A stretch of 64,000 nt of DNA from Trichoplusia ni (GCF_003590095.1 NC_039478.1:5642001-5706000), one strand, 5' to 3'. Positions 48,742 through 59,015 are shown, counted from the first letter of the stretch. Numbers and translations: made by a program. The notes: a model not told the origin generated them from the letters alone.

Positions 48742-48790
48742 CTAGCTATTGCCCGCGTCTTCGCCTGGGTAGATGTCAATTACATATAAC
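48742..48790 (-). mobile_element. 3' end fragment of the Helitron-like family
   Basis: It begins with CTAG and continues 'ctattgcccgcgtcttcgcc', then 'tgggtagatgtcaatt', matching the 3' subterminal region of the elements at 12564 and 51974. The rest of the element is lost. Confidence 0.5.
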
Positions 48791-49702
48791 AGCTCGCGAA
48801 TATAACAGCCATGTTGGGGCTGTGCTTTAGTTTAAGCTTACACAGAAAAAAAAACTCCTTGAAACCTATAAAATCAAACATAACAACTTCCAGTCGTCTT
48901 TTAATGAGATCAAATTGAATGTTTTTTTTATCATAACTTCACCCCGTCTTCACCGATCATTTGAGAGTTTCAGACTTCGTAATATACTTATAGTTTGTAA
49001 TCATACAAATAGGTATCGTGTCTGCGATTCAGAGAACTTACTTTTTGAAGAAATAATATTTTCGTTGTTGAAAAAAAACGCCAATTTACGCCGTATAACG
49101 TGCTGTCACTCTTCCATAATAGCAATTATTACTCTAGGAAGAAGGCCCGTTTTCCTGTAAATCACTTAATACGCCTCGTGTTTTGGATTTGTTGTGTTAA
49201 AGGGGAGGCTATAACATTGGTAGCTGGTATCCCAAGTGATCAGTCAGGTACCTCTCGAGTGTCAACGCAGCCGAATTAACTGTCAAGTGTAAGCGCCGCA
49301 TGATGGATCCTCCCTTCCGTACTGTCACCATGGGGGAAGTAAAATAATATGTGCGACTTGACGACTCAAGTATCCATATAAAAATATGGTAGATTCTCTT
49401 TTTTAAAGTAGAAATCAAATTATTTTTATTATCTTGATTCCTTTAAAAAAGTTAAATTGTACTGTCTTATTGGTATAAGAAGGGTTTAGTTTGAGTTTCA
49501 TATAATAATAGTGGTTTAAATGTGTTATCCGCAGTTGTAGGTAACAATCATAATTTTTAAAACTTGCAACTGTTAATGTATTTATCAAATAGATCCAGTG
49601 ACAGGACAGTGGAAGTCATGTAAATATAATAGGATAAATCTGAACAATATATTAAAAAATAATCCATTAGTACTTAATTGGCCCTAACGCTAACACGCAA
49701 TA
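48791..49702. other. AT-rich non-coding DNA
   Basis: No supportable gene or repeat. Confidence 0.4.
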
Positions 49703-49727
49703 ATGGTCTTAGCTGCTTCTCAGCCTG

Positions 49728-50204
49728 ATGCTTCAGGTCCAGCGTCAAAGAGAGGAAGAGTCGAATCCTCCACTGAAGCTAATTTCAAAGCTTCGTTCCC
49801 TTGAACTGAAAACAGATCAGAAATCAGTCACAAGCCACGCAAAAATGAACCTTTTAAACAAACAGTTTCACGAGAAATCGCAAAGCCAACATAATCTGAT
49901 AAAACAGGTGTATAAAACTGTACTCTCACGTAGATACGATTACGCTTCAATGAAAAAGCTGTCATCAGACAAAGCTATAAAATTTTATCGCTCTGTTCCC
50001 CCATCGAAAGGTTTTCGTTTTTTAATCATGTTGTTTCATCTTTCGGTGGCGAAATTCCAATGTTTTGTTTGTAAGTACTTGTACGGTGTTGTAAATCAGT
50101 ACTTCATTTTGTTGTTACTCTGGATACTAAGTGGTAATTGCACGGATAGCCGAGTGGTTGAGGTCACCACGCCAAACCCACTGTGCGCGTCGTGTCGCGG
50201 ATAG
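49728..50204 (+). CDS. Longest ORF of the window, 158 codons, ends inside a SINE
   Basis: The ATG frame starts MLQVQRQREEESNPPLKLIS, followed by a basic, Gln/Lys/Ser-rich region (MNLLNKQFHEKSQSQHNLIK; YASMKKLSSDKAIKFYRSV). A hydrophobic segment (residues ~98-135) follows, and then about 21 codons derived from the SINE at 50140 (DSRVVEVTTPNPLCASCRG). A GTAAGT donor at 50071 would let a spliced product leave the frame before the SINE. In another frame from 49703 a 33-codon ATG frame (MVLAASQPDASGPASKRGRV...) also looks natural, so a frameshifted older gene is possible. No domain is recognised. It may be a genuine exon, a pseudogene, or chance: about one frame this long is expected. Confidence 0.3.
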   Translation: MLQVQRQREEESNPPLKLISKLRSLELKTDQKSVTSHAKMNLLNKQFHEKSQSQHNLIKQVYKTVLSRRYDYASMKKLSSDKAIKFYRSVPPSKGFRFLIMLFHLSVAKFQCFVCKYLYGVVNQYFILLLLWILSGNCTDSRVVEVTTPNPLCASCRG

Positions 50205-50339
50205 GACAAGGATTTGTGTGATCTACGAATGCTTGTTCTGAGTCTGGGTGTCTTTGTGCATGTGAGTTGTATATTTGTAAACCTCCGCGCGACACAAGGA
50301 TTGAATTCCTTAGTGCGGGAGTCGTTTAAAAAAAAAATA
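50140..50339 (+). mobile_element. tRNA-derived SINE lacking its B-box
   Basis: It starts 'gcacggatagccgagtggtt' (A-box), has 'gaggtcaccacgccaaaccc', 'actgtgcgcgtcgtgtcgcg', then 'gataggacaaggatttgtgt', 'gagtctgggtgtctttgtgc', 'cgcgacacaaggattgaatt' and an A-run. Where sister copies carry GTTCGATCCCCGCG after 'gtcgcgg', this copy joins directly to 'ataggacaagg', so the B-box has been deleted, probably between short CGCG repeats. Confidence 0.8.
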
Positions 50340-50409
50340 TTTTTTTATGAAACGATCATACAATTGTTATTATTACATAGTATTTTTTCTAGAATCTAAG
50401 AATCTTTGA

Positions 50410-50552
50410 CAGGCCTGTTGGTCTAGTGGTTATAAGCCCCAACTGCAATACCAGAGGTTGTAGTCTCGATTCCCACCTAGGACAAATGTTTGTTTGATGA
50501 GCGAGTTTCTTGTATCTGGGTGAAAATTATCTATGATGTGTGTGTAGGTATT
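50410..50552 (+). mobile_element. Second tRNA-derived SINE family
   Basis: The head 'caggcctgttggtctagtgg' followed by 'ttataagccccaactgcaat' is tRNA-like (A-box 'tggtctagtggt'), with a B-box-like 'tagtctcgattccca' at 50461-50475. The body 'tctgggtgaaaattatctat' and 'gatgtgtgtgtaggtattta' differs from the other SINE family here. It lies about 70 bases downstream of the previous SINE in the same orientation. Confidence 0.65.
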
Positions 50553-50972
50553 TAGTGACTGGATGGCGTTGCGTAAAAGTTGTAGAATTTATAATCATTG
50601 TTTAAAAAAACTGCCTGACGACAAAAGTCGTTTGGTAAGCGAGACAAAAAAATTAATTGAAACAATCTTATACCAACATTGGACCAAATATATGTAACGA
50701 TAATACTAAAGATAAAAACACGTCTAGACTGTATCTAAACAAAAAAATAAAGTTATCAATCCGTGAGAAAACACTATTAAACTTCACGTTGTTTAAAAAC
50801 TTAATTAAGACTAACTTTTTTAAAGTCCGTCATATAAAAGTTATGAATAAAAACAATTAATTTTTAAGTGCATTTGTTCTGTTCGTGCTAATTCAACGTT
50901 AAATTAAAGAGCATGACGGATTAATACTATAATGAAAACTAAAGAAATAAAAATATATCATAAAAATCATAT

Positions 50973-51251
50973 TCTTCTAATATATAAAATTCCCCTGTCA
51001 CGATGTTAGCTACCGCTACCGTACTCCTCCGAACAGTTCGACCGATTTTTATGAAAATTTCTATACAATTAGGTAAGTCTGAGAATAGAACAACATCTAT
51101 TTTTCATACCTCGAAGTGATAATTGATTTGGATTGGATTGAATTGATCACACTAAAAAAAAATTGTTTTTATTTTTTATATAATGTGGCATCAAAAATAC
51201 ATACAAGTAGAAAAAAAAAGTCGGCAAAACAACGTTTGCTGGGTCAGCTAG
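50973..51251 (+). mobile_element. Helitron-like non-autonomous element, second family
   Basis: The 5' part 'tctaatatataaaattcccc' and 'tgtcacgatgttagctaccg', internal 'actcctccgaacagttcgac' and 'cgatttttatgaaaatttct', a T-rich and 'ggcatcaaaaatacatac' region, and the end 'aacgtttgctgggtcagcta' then G before T (CTAG|T) are all typical of a widespread insect family. The exact 5' base is uncertain by a few positions. Confidence 0.65.
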
Positions 51252-51351
51252 TAATAATATACGATCGAATTGAGTAACCTCCTTTTTTAGGTTAAAAAGC
51301 CAGGAGCTCGTCTAAACTACAATTGCACAATTTGATCGATTACATCTTTCA

Positions 51352-51485
51352 CAGTCGTTACGGGTAGTCAGAAGCTAGAAAGTCTGACAACAAGTCTGAC
51401 TAAGGGGTATCGTGTTGCCCAGGTAACTGTGTTAAGAAGGTCAGGTAAGAAACCAACCTCAACATAGTTGGGAAAAGGCTAGGGT
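51352..51485 (+). repeat. LINE 3' end of a second type
   Basis: Blocks 'ttacgggtagtcagaagcta', 'gtctgacaacaagtctgact', 'aaggggtatcgtgttgccca', 'ggtaactgtgttaagaaggt' and 'caacatagttgggaaaaggc' occur in the order of a common lepidopteran LINE tail. It is 5'-truncated and diverged. Confidence 0.65.
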
Positions 51486-51489
51486 GAAG

Positions 51490-51622
51490 TTTCTGTCCGT
51501 TAGTCCGTCCGTCTGCCCTGGACCAAACTTAAGTTGAAACTTGCAGTTGTATTTTTTCACCCTAGTTTTATGGAACCTTCGGTGTCGTGTCGCGAGTCTG
51601 ACTCGCACCTGACAGGTTTTTC
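51490..51622 (+). repeat. Rearranged 'TTAGGGTTCC' repeat copy
   Basis: Start-type text ('tccgttagtccgtccgtctg') is joined almost directly to the 3' end ('tttatggaaccttcggtgtc', 'gcgagtctgactcgcacctg', 'acaggttttt'), so most of the middle is missing. Confidence 0.5.
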
Positions 51623-51908
51623 CGATTCACTTTTCAGTCATGCCACATGTAGTAAATAATTTTACTACCATAATATAACAAACAAAAGCCATAGATATTA
51701 GATTCTATTGTTTCCTAATCTCATTCACGTTCATTGAACAATTACGAGCTGTTCTTACTGGAGAAATTCAAATTACTTACACAGAGTTATGATCTTATTG
51801 TTTTGTTGCCACGATCGTAATTCCTGTGAGCGAACCACTGCTGAATTTACAGAGGACTGTGTATTGTAGAGTTATGTAATATGCAAGCAAGTTCAAGCAA
51901 CGTATTTG

Positions 51909-51955
51909 AATGTACCGTGGTCAAAAATTACAGACATTTTTGACCACAGTACATT
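51909..51955. repeat. 20-bp hairpin, 19 of 20 paired
   Basis: The arms at 51909-51928 (aatgtaccgtggtcaaaaat) and 51936-51955 differ at one position and are separated by tacagac. It lies 18 bases upstream of the Helitron-like element at 51974. Confidence 0.85.
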
Positions 51956-51973
51956 AATGTAAGAAAAAGATAA

Positions 51974-52230
51974 TCTATACTAATATATAAAGCTGAAGAG
52001 TTTGTTTGTTTGTTTGAACGCGCTAATCTCAGGAACTACTGGTCCAAATTGAAAAATTATTTTTGTGTTGAATAGACCATTCATCGAGGAAGGCTTTAGG
52101 CTATTAACCATCACGCTGCGACTAATAGGAGCTAAGATACAATGGAAAATGTGAAAAAAACCGGGCAGGTAAACCTAAATTATAACTTATATCTTCTACC
52201 CACGGGGACGAAGTCGCGGGCAACAGCTAG
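51974..52230 (+). mobile_element. Complete non-autonomous Helitron-like element
   Basis: This is a 257-bp element starting TCTATACTAATATATAAAGC and ending with CTAG, flanked by A (51973) and T (52231) as expected for Helitron insertion between A and T. Internal blocks match 12564-12828: 'gtttgtttgtttgtttgaac', 'gcgctaatctcaggaactac', 'gaggaaggctttaggctatt', 'acccacggggacgaagtcgc'. It has no coding capacity. Confidence 0.8.
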
Positions 52231-53118
52231 TGAATAATGTTTCTGCACAGCGCTTCCAAATTATAGTAAAAATAAAAAAAAGAATTTTTTTTTAGAAAAT
52301 TAGCCTACCCCATTGTAATCATTGATTTACCATATAAAATGTTCATTGGTTGATTGAAATATCAAAGGCAGAACTAGTGTTTGAGAGATCCGAACCGTCT
52401 TAAAACGCAATCCCATAAATGTATATCCGTACGTCACCAGGCTGTATCTCAAGAACCGTCATAACTTAAAGCTAAAATTCGCATTATCAATATGATGAAT
52501 GGTTGGAAAGATCGCTGTTAAGCAACGGACGAAAACGAATACCTCAAGAGTAGGTATAAAAGTATCTGTGGATAAAAAGCATTGTGATATTTTATTCCTG
52601 AAAGAAAATGTTTAGGTATTTCAAAACAAAAAAGCATTGTGTGACCTATTTAAGCCACATTTTGAATATCGGATTGTTCTTCAATCTAGTATTCTGTTTG
52701 TATCAGTCTTCATGGATATTCTAACATGCATGAGCTTATCCAATGAGGTATAATCTATGCTAAGCTGCAGTATACGGCAAAAGTAGATTTGATCTTCAAA
52801 TCTGATAATTATCATCGCCCCAGAACAAAAGAGGTCGATTTAAAAAGAGGTGATCCTCTTTTCAAAATTAAATCAGCTTGGGGCAAAGCGTTAGGATTGA
52901 CATGACATCGACTTATTATGGAACATCGTATTATCACAATCCATTCGATATCTCCTGTCGTTTCAGCTTCCCAAGTGCAAACGTGACATTGATTTGACGA
53001 CGGTTAACCCCATTTCAATGGGAATTATGTTGTTCGATATTTACGATCGATATCGTTCTTTCTTACTTCGTATATGCCTGTACCAATATCTATCTTATGC
53101 CAATACCAATTCGCCCTA
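52231..53118 (+). other. AT-rich DNA with a weak repeat fragment
   Basis: At 52433-52500 'cgtcaccaggctgtatctca' then 'agaaccgtcataactt' resembles the middle of the 'TTAGGGTTCC' repeat, plus orientation. The remainder shows nothing recognisable. Confidence 0.35.
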
Positions 53119-53156
53119 TGTTATGTGTTTGGAGTAGATACTCCAAACCCATAACA
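53119..53156. repeat. Hairpin 1 of a twin pair
   Basis: The arms at 53119-53136 and 53139-53156 pair at 17 of 18 positions with a two-base turn, centred on ggagTAGATACtcc. Confidence 0.8.
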
Positions 53157-53157
53157 A

Positions 53158-53198
53158 CATGAAACATGACAAAATAGATACTTTTGTCATATTTCATG
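53158..53198. repeat. Hairpin 2 of a twin pair
   Basis: The arms at 53158-53174 (catgaaacatgacaaaa) and 53182-53198 pair at 16 of 17 positions around loop TAGATAC. It begins two bases after hairpin 1 ends and has the same loop heptamer. Confidence 0.8.
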
Positions 53199-53409
53199 TC
53201 TTTGTGGACATTCAATGATCGTTACGAATTGGCACATGTGGAGTTTTTGCTGGTTCTTGTGGATAGGAAAGAAAATTTAAAAACTGTGCAACTAAATATT
53301 ATAATAAAATATGTTTTGTGCTAAATTTTTCGACCCGTCATGACTTATTGTGGTTATTTTTATTTTTAAGTGATTCTGACATTAAGTAATTTAATCTTTC
53401 TACCAATAT

Positions 53410-53537
53410 TCAAGTCACAGCACCACCAGACTCAGGTCAAGTATTCGTTGATCGTACAGATTCCTGCATGGATCGCGAACACGCGGCCATCAAATGGTTT
53501 GGCGTGAAGACCTTAACCATACGACTATCCGTGCAGG
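53410..53537 (-). mobile_element. tRNA-derived SINE, minus strand, damaged B-box
   Basis: On the minus strand: 'cctgcacggatagtcgtatg', 'gttaaggtcttcacgccaaa', 'ccatttgatggccgcgtgtt', then 'cgcgatccatgcagg' where the B-box TTCGATCC carries two extra bases, then 'gacctgagtctggtggtgct'. It is an older copy of the 50140 family. Confidence 0.65.
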
Positions 53538-54030
53538 TTAAATGAGTATTTTCGTTGTCATGTACCCATAGAAAGATTGAAAACAGACAAAAAGCTATCC
53601 AACAAATCTGAATCAGAAGAAAGAGTAAATTTGATTGAAAGCTGAAAATAAAATAAACAGAAATATCTTTCAATGAAAGAGGATTATTGAATGAAAATCT
53701 TTAATTAGCTTTAACAACGTTACGTTGTATCAAAGTTTTTGATTGATACATAATACAATCTTCTCTAAATACTTGTGTGTTGGGTTACATACAACATACT
53801 TGTACCACTTGACTAAGATAGTTTGTTGAACAGAATGTTCTGTCAGTTCGTGGATAAGCACTAAAACAACTTTAATAACATGTGGAAATTAGGGAAGTTT
53901 ACGCATTGCTTCTATGCCACGGAATGTAGCTATAACATTGGAACTAGAATATGTTATATCGTAGTAATGTTTCATGATTCATAACGTTTTATCGATGTGT
54001 GCTAGTTTAACATTTAAGTTAATTTCATAT
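53538..54030. other. AT-rich non-coding DNA
   Basis: Nothing recognised. Confidence 0.45.
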
Positions 54031-54095
54031 TTAGGGTTCCCAATGGGTAAAAACAGGACGCTATAGCTGAAGCTGTCTGTCCGTCTTTCGTTTTA
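54031..54095 (+). repeat. 5' end of a 'TTAGGGTTCC' repeat copy
   Basis: It starts 'tttagggttcccaatgggta', then 'aaaacaggacgctatagctg' and 'tgtctgtccgtctttcg'. Only the left part is recognisable. Confidence 0.6.
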
Positions 54096-54635
54096 TGTTT
54101 TTAACAAGATTGTATCATAGGATGACTTCTTTCCATTTCCCTTCCTGGTATGGTTATAAGAGTGAAGGATTAATTGGTTTTCCTTAAGCCTATTTGCACT
54201 AAACCTTAAGCGACTCGCACTTAACGATTTTAATTTACGTATTTTAAATGTGACGCTGAATAAAACCTTCTAAACAAAGATCTGCGTTCGTAACATCACA
54301 AAATAATTGCATGTTGCATAAAGTCCCACAAAAACATTCTTCAATACATCTGCAATGATTATTTACAAACCGCGTACCACCGGAGTTTATCGCAGTTTTC
54401 CACGTGTAACTCGATTCTGTAACGAATTTCCTTCAGCGTTACCTATTACTTGCTACTGTATTACATTGTTTCGGTAGTTATTTCAATATTTTTTATGAGT
54501 TTAAAGCGTTTTTCTGTTGCTTGGTAAGAGTATTTAATGAAAAAAGTTGTGATTTCTTCGTAGTTTTTTTTAGAATGTTAAGATGTGGAATAAATTATGA
54601 TAAAGTGTAAATTTCGAGCAACTATTTTGACACTA

Positions 54636-54690
54636 TCTATTCTAATATCATAAAGCTAAAGAGTTTGTTTGGTTATTTGAACGGCCAAAA
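54636..54690 (+). mobile_element. 5' end fragment of the Helitron-like family
   Basis: The sequence 'tctattctaatatcataaag' followed by 'ctaaagagtttgtttgg' is a diverged version of the 5' terminus at 51974. It is preceded by A. The remainder of the element is lost. Confidence 0.5.
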
Positions 54691-55267
54691 ATAATTTTCA
54701 AATGTTTTCCAACCCAAATTTACCGGTAAGATTATCAATGAAAATACATTCATTTGTTTTCTGATGAAACCGTAGGATATGATGAAGTAGGATATTTGTT
54801 TTCACAATATTACGCAAACGTACATTTTTTTTGCAATACTACTTTCAGATAAGTGTATTTAAGTATGTTCAGAATGATGCAATTCAAAATCAAATCTAGA
54901 CATCTAATATCTATACGGAAGTCTATCTGAAATATGCGAGAATTACTCATTATTAGTAACATAACATTTTAATTACAAAGCTTATCTATTACGATCATAT
55001 ATATTAGTAAAAGATTATCTTTGTAATCGTTATGAAATATATGGATGGTGTAGCACGTGGGCACCGCCTGTCGGTCGGCTTTTGTTTGTGACGGCTAATT
55101 CCAGAGATCTACGCAACTACGTATTAGTTTCGAGTTCGGACGCATCCAAACCAAACACATCTATTGGTATACTACGGTTTCAATATAAACCATCATCATC
55201 ACTCTCATCAGTATATTTATATGTGAAGTTTTAATTAAATAACCGTTTACTTCATGGAATTCAATTT
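54691..55267. other. AT-rich non-coding DNA
   Basis: Nothing recognised. Confidence 0.45.
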
Positions 55268-55330
55268 GGAGGAGTCTTTTTGGGTCCAAAATTAGTCACG
55301 CTATCCAGTTAAATACTTGTTCGGAAACAG
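55268..55330 (-). repeat. Very diverged 'GACCCAACCGGAGT' repeat copy
   Basis: The plus-strand text 'ggagtctttttgggtccaaa' and 'attagtcacgctatccagtt' aligns at about 70% with the reverse complement of the 60531 copy. Confidence 0.4.
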
Positions 55331-56322
55331 TTTTTAAACATATAATCTGTATTTTGCCCCTCGCATCAGTCCTATTAAGCGATTTTTGCATTGCAGATAG
55401 AAAGCTACTGTATTTATAACTTCATTTAACTGAAATTTAGTTAAATCTTATGTCCCTATCGTTGTAAACTGAAATGGTAAAAACATAAACATATTCAAAA
55501 ATACTTCTAGGCATAGTATAGTTTGTGAATTCGGCTCTAAAAGTTCCCGCTTGTTGATATACTCGACACTTAGATACTCCGCAAACATTCTTAAAAGTAG
55601 TATTTAAGAATTTTCTGTATGTCCTTTTTTTTAATTTTGGATGTATCTTCCCTGAGTACCCCTTTTGGTTATGTCATTTTAGTATGCTTAGCTTTTTCAA
55701 ATATAACATCAGTTGGTAAACGTGTCGATTCCCAATCATTACATTAGGCGGAACATTTACTTGGCCTTGGGGTACCCGTCATTATTGTAACCCTATCTTA
55801 CCGAGAGAGTCTGTTTCGCTCTTAGCTCTATAGCTAAGGTAAAATACGGAGGTATTTTGTGATTAATCCGTTGGTTAGAGCTTTATATAATTCAAGTATT
55901 TCAGCTGTCTGACCTTTGTTGCCAGGTTGTTAAGTCCATTCGTACTCTGGCTGCATTTGATTTTGAATATTACAACAACTATACGTATACAATGGCGTAT
56001 CCATTCAATGTCATGAAAAGAAATAGCTTTTTATTACATCTCTCAAAGACTTTGTAATTCAATTTCCATTAAAAGCATCGACGTTATTCCCTTTTACATA
56101 ATAAAAGTACTTTTCCTACATAATAGGTATCACAAGACTTATTTCGTCACGTATATTGCACATTACATTAAACTCTTTAAAATGAACCGTTCGTGCGTTA
56201 TTCATACAAAAAAGTAAATCCATTTAAGTCACGGTATTGTTGTTGTATTCCTTGAATATAAAACACCTGGCGGCTACCCTCCGTAAAGCTGTGGCCAACT
56301 ATACTTATACAGACTTATTTGT
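55331..56322. other. AT-rich non-coding DNA
   Basis: No coding or repeat signal supported. Confidence 0.45.
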
Positions 56323-56485
56323 ATGGATCTGTGGAGAGAATTCCGACGTCGAGGAGGTCAACACGTGTATTTCTATTCAAGTTTTATGTCTAATATGTTC
56401 CTAAAAGTCTTAGAATTTGCGGATGAAACCTTTAATAACCTTATCGTTGGCATAGGTCATTATGTATCTTGCTTCAATGTGAGCA

Positions 56486-56740
56486 ATGCAAAATACGCCT
56501 TATCACTACGATGTTAACATACGTTTCGCCGGCTCCCGGGTTTGGCGGCAAATGCGTTCGCGTATCAGTGTCAACGATCGTGTGTCTACTCAGCTATTGC
56601 TTGTTGGGACACGATTTCATCGTTGTAGCGATATCGATCAGCTGTTTGTTTGCATTGCTACAGGGGTCGCCAACCCACAATCCCACATGCGTGGCGATGA
56701 CACCATTCCAACTGCGAACGGCAGGCCAAAAATACATTAG
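56486..56740 (+). CDS. Coding-looking ORF in a GC-shifted block, 84 residues
   Basis: ATG at 56486 gives MQNTPYHYDVNIRFAGSRVW, then RQMRSRISVNDRVSTQLLLV, GTRFHRCSDIDQLFVCIATG and VANPQSHMRGDDTIPTANGR, ending in TAG. About half of the third positions are G or C, against an AT-rich background. A second frame (56469-56747) is also open and gives a hydrophobic product. A good acceptor (gtttgtttgcattgctacag) at 56658 could start an exon in either frame. It may be a fragment of a real gene, a mobile-element gene or a pseudogene. No domain is recognised. Confidence 0.3.
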   Translation: MQNTPYHYDVNIRFAGSRVWRQMRSRISVNDRVSTQLLLVGTRFHRCSDIDQLFVCIATGVANPQSHMRGDDTIPTANGRPKIH

Positions 56741-56743
56741 TGA

Positions 56744-57085
56744 ATGAACGAATCCCGCCAATTCCAAGCAATCCTGAAGCTGCTGTGGAAAATTTCACAT
56801 CCGGCTTGCGCCTGGAAACCTTCCGTTGATAACACAATAATGGACTTTAAAAGCGCGGAAGAAAATTTTACCAAACATAGTAGAAAGGTACAAAACGAAG
56901 TATTTTCATGCATCCAAAATTGTATTAGCCTGTCAGGTGGGCAAATGAAAAGGTTTGATATTCAATATGTGAAAAATTTAGCTGCCTATTTTGTTTCGTT
57001 CATTTTCCTTTTTGAAACAAATAATATTTTTCAAAATGTCTGCCTTGAAATGAGTACTTCTGAGTCACGACGTTGTGATATATAG
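56744..57085 (+). CDS. Coding-looking ORF, 113 residues
   Basis: An ATG three bases after the stop of the preceding frame begins MNESRQFQAILKLLWKISHP, then ACAWKPSVDNTIMDFKSAEE and NFTKHSRKVQNEVFSCIQNC, and ends SESRRCDI. The first ~55 codons look natural. The second half becomes F/I/N-rich, as random AT-rich DNA does. A donor-like AAAG|GTACAA follows codon ~48, so only the first part may be exonic. The product is unknown. Confidence 0.25.
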   Translation: MNESRQFQAILKLLWKISHPACAWKPSVDNTIMDFKSAEENFTKHSRKVQNEVFSCIQNCISLSGGQMKRFDIQYVKNLAAYFVSFIFLFETNNIFQNVCLEMSTSESRRCDI

Positions 57086-57258
57086 CGCGTTATATCTGAG
57101 TAATTTAAGTGTCGGCAGAACCGCAAATCCCGGTAATTTGCACGGAACCGTTCGCTTGTCATGATAGGGTGCTTAATCTTCGGCTGGTGCTCGCACGTCT
57201 GTAAGGAGTAAGGGTGTGAGCAGCACCTAAGCTCACTCTATTTCGGGAACGCGGCGTT

Positions 57259-57276
57259 AGTGTCAGTACTGACACT
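57259..57276. repeat. Perfect 18-bp palindrome
   Basis: AGTGTCAGTACTGACACT is its own reverse complement. It lies in a GC-richer patch (57090-57400) and about six bases before a CACGTG E-box. Confidence 0.85.
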
Positions 57277-59015
57277 GAAGTCACGTGAAATATTTTACAG
57301 TGTGAAATTCGAGACGTCTGGCGCGGAAATTTATTTTATGTGAATTTACACCAACGTCGGGGTGATGGCTATAAAATGCGTTTTCACACGTAATACTTAA
57401 CTTGACTCCCACGACATATGAGAGGCATGAAACAAAATATTTCTATCGTTGCTTTTAACGGCTTATCGAATTGCAAACGTAAAATGTAGACGTGGAATAC
57501 AATTTTCTATTACATTAACTTTGTAACAATTCACTTGGCATACACTTTTATGCTTGACATACTTAGTTTTATGCTCAGCATATTTAAAAAGAAACCAGAT
57601 ATCTATTATTTGAATGTTTTATAGTACATAAATACTTTGTTGTTAGGCCTGGTATTTTCAATTCTAAATAAACGGAACTTGAATAGATGAAATTAACTAA
57701 AGAATGTTGAAGGGGAACTTCGAAGCTGTTATATCCGTGGCTAATTACACTTCATGTTGAAACTTCGGCAGTCAATCAAAATTGTCCCTTACTTTAAATA
57801 ATGTAACTTGAGAAAATATCGTCGATAATTTATTAAAGTCCCAACTAAGACGCATGTCGGAGAACTCAGATAAATGACACTAATTTATTTAAACGATATT
57901 ATTTCTTAAGGCGTCTCTTTTCAAGATCCCTTCTGTAAAATGACTAGACTGGGTAGTCGTTATTTATTTTGGACCCTTATTAAATCTTTGTTGGTACTCT
58001 ACTTGCGAATTTATTAAGAAATCTTTTGTAAAGTGTCAAGTTATATTATGGTTTAATGAAGGCTTCGGATTTCGGGGTTAGTCCGAAAGATTGTCACGTA
58101 AAATATAAACTTTGGGTCTGGGGAGTGCGGCTCTTGTTATCTTATACATATAAAGCGCTGTCTAACCCTCTTATATGTATATGGTTTCTATTTTATGTAC
58201 CTACTTATTGTTGAAGTAATGTCTGATAAGAATCAGGAGCATGCTTGGCTCAGCTCTGCGACCTAATGATAAATTATGTAAACTTTGCCAACATCTTAAG
58301 AACCTGTGTTTGTTTCGCACTTGGCACAATCATCGGCACTTCCCGACTCAATAAAATTTTATGTAAAAAAAGGGACACTTAAATTTTCTTTACACATTGA
58401 CCTAAATTTCGTAACTGAGATAATACTGATTTGCAGTGAGCTTGGATGCCAAAAACTGGCAAAACTAAAATATACTGTTATTTAATTCAGTTTTCTGTTA
58501 CTGAATTCGCTACAATGAATCTTGTTCTGCTTGTTATATTGCACAATCAATTATGCTGTCGTTATTTAATACATTTCAATATTCGACTTTACCAAATTGA
58601 TTGGTTGAAATTTGGACGTGGAAAAGTTTTATTGATATTTTTCTCATTGAAATTTAATGTGTTTAATAGTTCTAGATGATCATCATTTTTATCGACACCA
58701 AGACGAATGAAAGTCTCTACGCACAATATTTAAGGACCCAACCCAATCAATCTAATTTAATATTGAGTACCTTTGGATGTGTATCTTCGAATTAATGCCG
58801 AAGGAACATCTTCCTAATCCGATATTGTTTGTCAAATGGCGTTTGACGGTTACATTGGATAATTAAGGCGTATGATATAAGAAAGTCTTCGAGATAACTC
58901 AATATAGAATCTCCTGAACTTCTCTTCTAAACCATTGTAGTGTATAGTAAGTAGTACTTGAAACACGAAGCACAGTGAATTCCAAATACGTCGGTCCATG
59001 CGATGAAAGCCAATT
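57277..59015. other. Non-coding DNA, AT-rich after 57400
   Basis: Nothing else recognised. The open frames are of chance type. Confidence 0.4.
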
